DNA from: Bog-756 sp963769765
Lineage (GTDB): Bacteria > Actinomycetota > Acidimicrobiia > Acidimicrobiales > RAAP-2
DNA: 64,000 bases
Direction: 5' to 3'
NCBI GenBank assembly: GCA_963769765.1
Contig: CAVYNA010000001.1
Coordinates: 186,001 to 250,000, forward strand
Numbering within the stretch: the stretch's first letter is position 1; each line of letters opens with the position of its first letter. The translations under genes were made by a program, and so were the position numbers. Of the stretch, positions 62,053 through 64,000 are shown piece after piece. A model generated the notes under the pieces. It did not search any database. It saw only the letters and a program-made list of their open reading frames with translations, and had not been told where the DNA came from.

Positions 62053-62763
62053 GTGAACAAGTCACAGCTCGTCAGCACTGTCAGCGAGTCGATGCAAACG
62101 TCTCGTCGAACAGTTGAAGGCGTCGTTGATGAAGTGTTCGACACGATCGTCACTGAGGTTCGGTCCGGACGGAAGGTCACAGTGGTGGGATTCGGTGCAT
62201 TCAAACCGATCAACCGTGGCTCACGTGTGGGTCGGAACCCCAGAACCGGCGCAGTGGTACCGATTCCAGCGTCGAAAGGTGTCCGGTTCGCCACCGGTTC
62301 GGCGTTCAAATCGGCGTTGAACCCCAAGGAGGGAGAAAGCATGGCAGTCAAGAAGGCAGCAAAGAGAACGGCCCGCAAGTCTCCGGCCAAGAAGACAGCG
62401 GCTCGGAAGGCGACGGCCAAGCGGGCGGTGAAGCGGGCCCCGGCACGCAAGACCGCCGCCCGGAAGACTGCAGCGAAGAAGTCCGCTGCGAAACGCACCG
62501 CCAAGAAGGCCCCGGCCCGCAAGCGGGCAGTGAAGCGGGTCACCAAGAAGGCGACGGCCAAGCGGGCAGTGAAGCGGACCACCAAGAAGGCCCCGGCCCG
62601 CAAGCGGGCAGTGAAGCGGACCGCCAAGAAGGCCCCGGCCCGCAAGCGGGCAGTGAAGCGGACCGCCAAGAAGGCCCCGGCCCGCAAGCGGGCAGTGAAG
62701 CGGACCGCCAAGAAGGCCCCGGCCCGCAAGACCGCGGCCCGCAAGGCGACGCGCCGCCGCTGA
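62053..62763 (+). CDS. hup: HU-family DNA-binding protein with long lysine/arginine-rich tail (HupB/Hlp-like)
   Basis: 236 residues from GTG 62053, behind an ideal ribosome site AGGAGGTGA. Residues 1-90 are HU: NKSQLVSTVSESMQTSRRTVEGVVDEVFDTI, GFGAFKPINRGSRVGRNPRTG with the DNA-contacting arm, and SAFKSALN. Residues 97-236 are almost only Lys, Ala, Arg, Pro and Thr (KKAPARKRAVKRTAKK repeats), as in mycobacterial HupB and eukaryotic H1 tails. It would compact the nucleoid and bind RNA or linker DNA. The tail is encoded by tandem 42-bp repeats, and a second ribosome site lies inside the gene. Confidence 0.95.
   Translation: MNKSQLVSTVSESMQTSRRTVEGVVDEVFDTIVTEVRSGRKVTVVGFGAFKPINRGSRVGRNPRTGAVVPIPASKGVRFATGSAFKSALNPKEGESMAVKKAAKRTARKSPAKKTAARKATAKRAVKRAPARKTAARKTAAKKSAAKRTAKKAPARKRAVKRVTKKATAKRAVKRTTKKAPARKRAVKRTAKKAPARKRAVKRTAKKAPARKRAVKRTAKKAPARKTAARKATRRR
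62341..62763 (+). other. Possible internal translation start giving a separate H1-like tail protein
   Basis: Inside hup, AAGGAGG at 62326-62332 is followed eight bases later by an in-frame ATG at 62341 (MAVKKAAKRTARK). This would yield a 140-residue Lys-rich protein without the HU fold, alongside the full-length product. Seen in sequence; use in the cell is untested. Confidence 0.4.
62497..62727 (+). repeat. Tandem 42-bp repeats in the hup tail
   Basis: Five near-identical units encode (T/V)xKKAPARKRAVKR: starts at 62497, 62539 (39 bp, three bases short), 62578, 62620 and 62662, plus a partial sixth at 62704. Units at 62620 and 62662 are identical, so the tail length is likely to vary by recombination or slippage between strains. 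Confidence 0.85.
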
Positions 62764-62795
62764 CAGTCGGAGCGACCACCGGTCGGTACCGGACG

Positions 62796-62828
62796 GGGTC
62801 GGTGGGGGCCAGGTGCCCCCGCCGACCC
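62796..62828. terminator. Bidirectional terminator between hup and the PIG-L gene
   Basis: GGGTCGGTGGGGGC pairs with GCCCCCGCCGACCC over 14 bp with one G-T pair and a 5-base loop, 32 bp after the hup stop and 13 bp beyond the end of the opposite-strand gene. Serves both convergent genes. Confidence 0.8.
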
Positions 62829-62841
62829 TGCCGGCCGACGG

Positions 62842-63678
62842 TCAGAGGTCGTCGATCAGGCGGAACGCCTCACCTTGAGCGAGCCCGGCCAGTGACCCGT
62901 GGCTCGCGAGTTGACGGTCGAGCTTGCTCGCGAAGTTGGATCGCTCGTCCAGACCGTCGAGCCCGCCTTCGTCTGCGGCGATCCCCATCGTCGACTCGAA
63001 CTGGCTTCGGTGGCAGAGCAGTGCCTCGAGCTTCACGCCCTCGTAGCCGCGAGCGTCTTCCACGTGGTTGGGAAGGTCCGCCTCCCAGAGGAGCAGGGCC
63101 TCCGGTCGGTGCGGCGGGAGACCGAGATCGGTGAGAAAGAGCGGGTCCCGGGCGGCGACCAGCGCGTCGAGCGAGAGGAAGCCGGCTGCCCGGTGGTCGG
63201 GGTGGAGCCGATACCGGCGCCACGGGTCGTGCGCGAGCAGTACCGCCGGCCGGAGCGAGCGGATCGCCGACGCGACCGCACGGCGTTCGACAGGGCCATT
63301 GCTCAGCTCGCCGTCGACGACGCCGAGCCCCACGACCCGGTCATCCCGGGGGGAGGCTCCGGGCGGTCCTCCGTCGATGACCATGGCGGCGGCCCGCGCC
63401 TCCTCGAGACGACGGGTCGCAAGGACGTGCGGGTCGACGTCGGGATCCCACGTGCCCTTTGATCCGTCGGTGAGCACCAGATGGTGCACGACGCAGCCGC
63501 CCGCAGCCCATTTGGCCAGCGTCGCGCCGCAGCCGAATTCGATGTCGTCGGGGTGTGCGCCGATCGCCAGCGCGCTCGGGGGCACCGGGAGGTCGACCGT
63601 GGCTGGTCCGGTCCGGAGCAGATCCCCGACCGGGAGTCCGCTTGCAGCGTCGGGACCGTCGGGACCGCCGTCGCTCAC
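62842..63678 (-). CDS. PIG-L family (LmbE-like) N-acetylglucosaminyl deacetylase
   Basis: 278 residues from GTG 63678, which overlaps the stop of the upstream CofC gene. The zinc-binding motif AHPDDIEFGCGATLAKW, LTDGSKGTWDPDVDP, RRLEEARAAAMVIDG and the downstream HPDHRAAG are the LmbE/MshB signatures. Family members deacetylate GlcNAc-type groups in mycothiol, bacillithiol or glycolipid synthesis. The substrate cannot be told from sequence; co-transcription with an F420 gene suggests but does not prove a redox-cofactor link. Confidence 0.9.
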   Translation of the reverse strand: MSDGGPDGPDAASGLPVGDLLRTGPATVDLPVPPSALAIGAHPDDIEFGCGATLAKWAAGGCVVHHLVLTDGSKGTWDPDVDPHVLATRRLEEARAAAMVIDGGPPGASPRDDRVVGLGVVDGELSNGPVERRAVASAIRSLRPAVLLAHDPWRRYRLHPDHRAAGFLSLDALVAARDPLFLTDLGLPPHRPEALLLWEADLPNHVEDARGYEGVKLEALLCHRSQFESTMGIAADEGGLDGLDERSNFASKLDRQLASHGSLAGLAQGEAFRLIDDL

Positions 63679-64000
63679 GTCGGGGCGATGTGCCGGGCAC
63701 TCATCGACGCGAGGTCGCCGGGCTCGTCGACGTCCCACGCGAGGTCCGGGAGGTCCAGCACGCGGGTGGGCACGCCGATGCGCGCCGCTTCCGCACGGTG
63801 TCGGGCGAAGGAGCCGGGCCCGTAGGAGAAGGTGAACCCCGCCGTCGCAGGCACGGCGATCACGTTGGTGCCGTTGCCGTAGCGGTCGGGCACGAGCGTC
63901 ACGCCTGAGAACTCGCCGACCGACGCGATGCCGGTGGCCCGGGGAAGGTCGGCGTGGGCCACGGTCACCTGCTCTGCTCCGGCTGCAGCGAGACGGTCGA
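63675..64000 (-). CDS. CofC/FbiD-type guanylyltransferase (N terminus beyond window)
   Basis: The last 107 codons or so are visible; the start lies off the right edge. Reading in from the edge gives DRLAAAGAEQVTVAHADLPRATG, then LVPDRYGNGTNVIAVPATAGFTFSYGPGSFARH and LDLPDLAWDVDEPGDL, all characteristic of CofC/FbiD. This enzyme couples GTP to phosphoenolpyruvate or 2-phospholactate in coenzyme F420 synthesis. It supports F420 use by the LLM oxidoreductases elsewhere in the window. Overlaps the PIG-L gene (GTGA). Confidence 0.9.
   Translation of the reverse strand, partial: DRLAAAGAEQVTVAHADLPRATGIASVGEFSGVTLVPDRYGNGTNVIAVPATAGFTFSYGPGSFARHRAEAARIGVPTRVLDLPDLAWDVDEPGDLASMSARHIAPT

Overview
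This 64 kb window is high-GC DNA densely packed with genes on both strands, and many genes in a run share 1-4 bases (ATGA, GTGA or TGATG junctions). Protein content points to an actinobacterium. Evidence includes an igr-type steroid side-chain operon, F420-dependent luciferase-like oxidoreductases with a CofC/FbiD enzyme, a PafB/PafC pair, an HU protein with a lysine-rich tail, and a secreted protein with GYWLV/DGGxFxFGDA repeats. The class Acidimicrobiia is my best guess; this is inference, because no rRNA or other taxonomic marker is present. I saw no tRNA, rRNA, CRISPR array, integrase or insertion sequence.

Layout. 1-3.6 kb: a threonine aldolase cut by the left edge, an EttA-like ABC-F ATPase and an unknown membrane protein. 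3.8-14.5 kb: one long operon encoding a Tad/Flp-type pilus or secretion machine (SAF protein, CpaE-like, TadA, TadB, TadC, Flp-like pilin, TadE/TadG-like proteins), ending in a 958-residue LysM-BTAD protein and opening with two secreted proteins. 14.6-31 kb: a lipid/steroid catabolic region with three F420-type LLM oxidoreductases, a CYP125/142-like P450 divergent from an operon fadE29-chsH2-fadE28-chsH1-ltp2, and FadD17-like and FadD19-like acyl-CoA ligases. Three sites resembling the KstR operator (TnnAACnnGTTnnA) lie at its promoters. A secreted G1 glutamic peptidase with a repeat domain sits inside the region. 31-37 kb: dxs, AIM24, a FlK-like thioesterase and tldD/tldE.

37-52.9 kb: a type IV pilus region in two arms. 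The minus-strand arm is FmdB-like, PilU-like ATPase, a fused PilM-PilN, and PilO. The plus-strand arm is PilB with a long acidic insert, a PilT carrying an extra N-terminal MshEN-like domain, PilC, then a type IV pilin. Between the arms lie moaC, a small unknown gene, and a peptidase-response regulator-histidine kinase run. The prepilin peptidase homologue has lost both catalytic aspartates. 53-58.8 kb: a polytopic membrane protein, an acyl-CoA carboxylase subunit, a CtaG-like protein and pafB/pafC-like regulators. 58.9-62 kb: a MobF-type relaxase domain protein tail to tail with a VirD4/TraG-type coupling ATPase, a possible mobilisation remnant. 62-64 kb: an HU protein with a repetitive H1-like tail, a PIG-L deacetylase, and CofC/FbiD cut by the right edge.

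How the parts fit: the steroid-type ligases would activate side-chain acids, FadE28/29 with ChsH1/H2 and Ltp2 would remove the last three carbons, and the P450 would oxidise the terminal methyl. The F420 enzymes could act on related ketones or alcohols. The two pilus systems are separate; neither has an intact prepilin peptidase gene inside this window.
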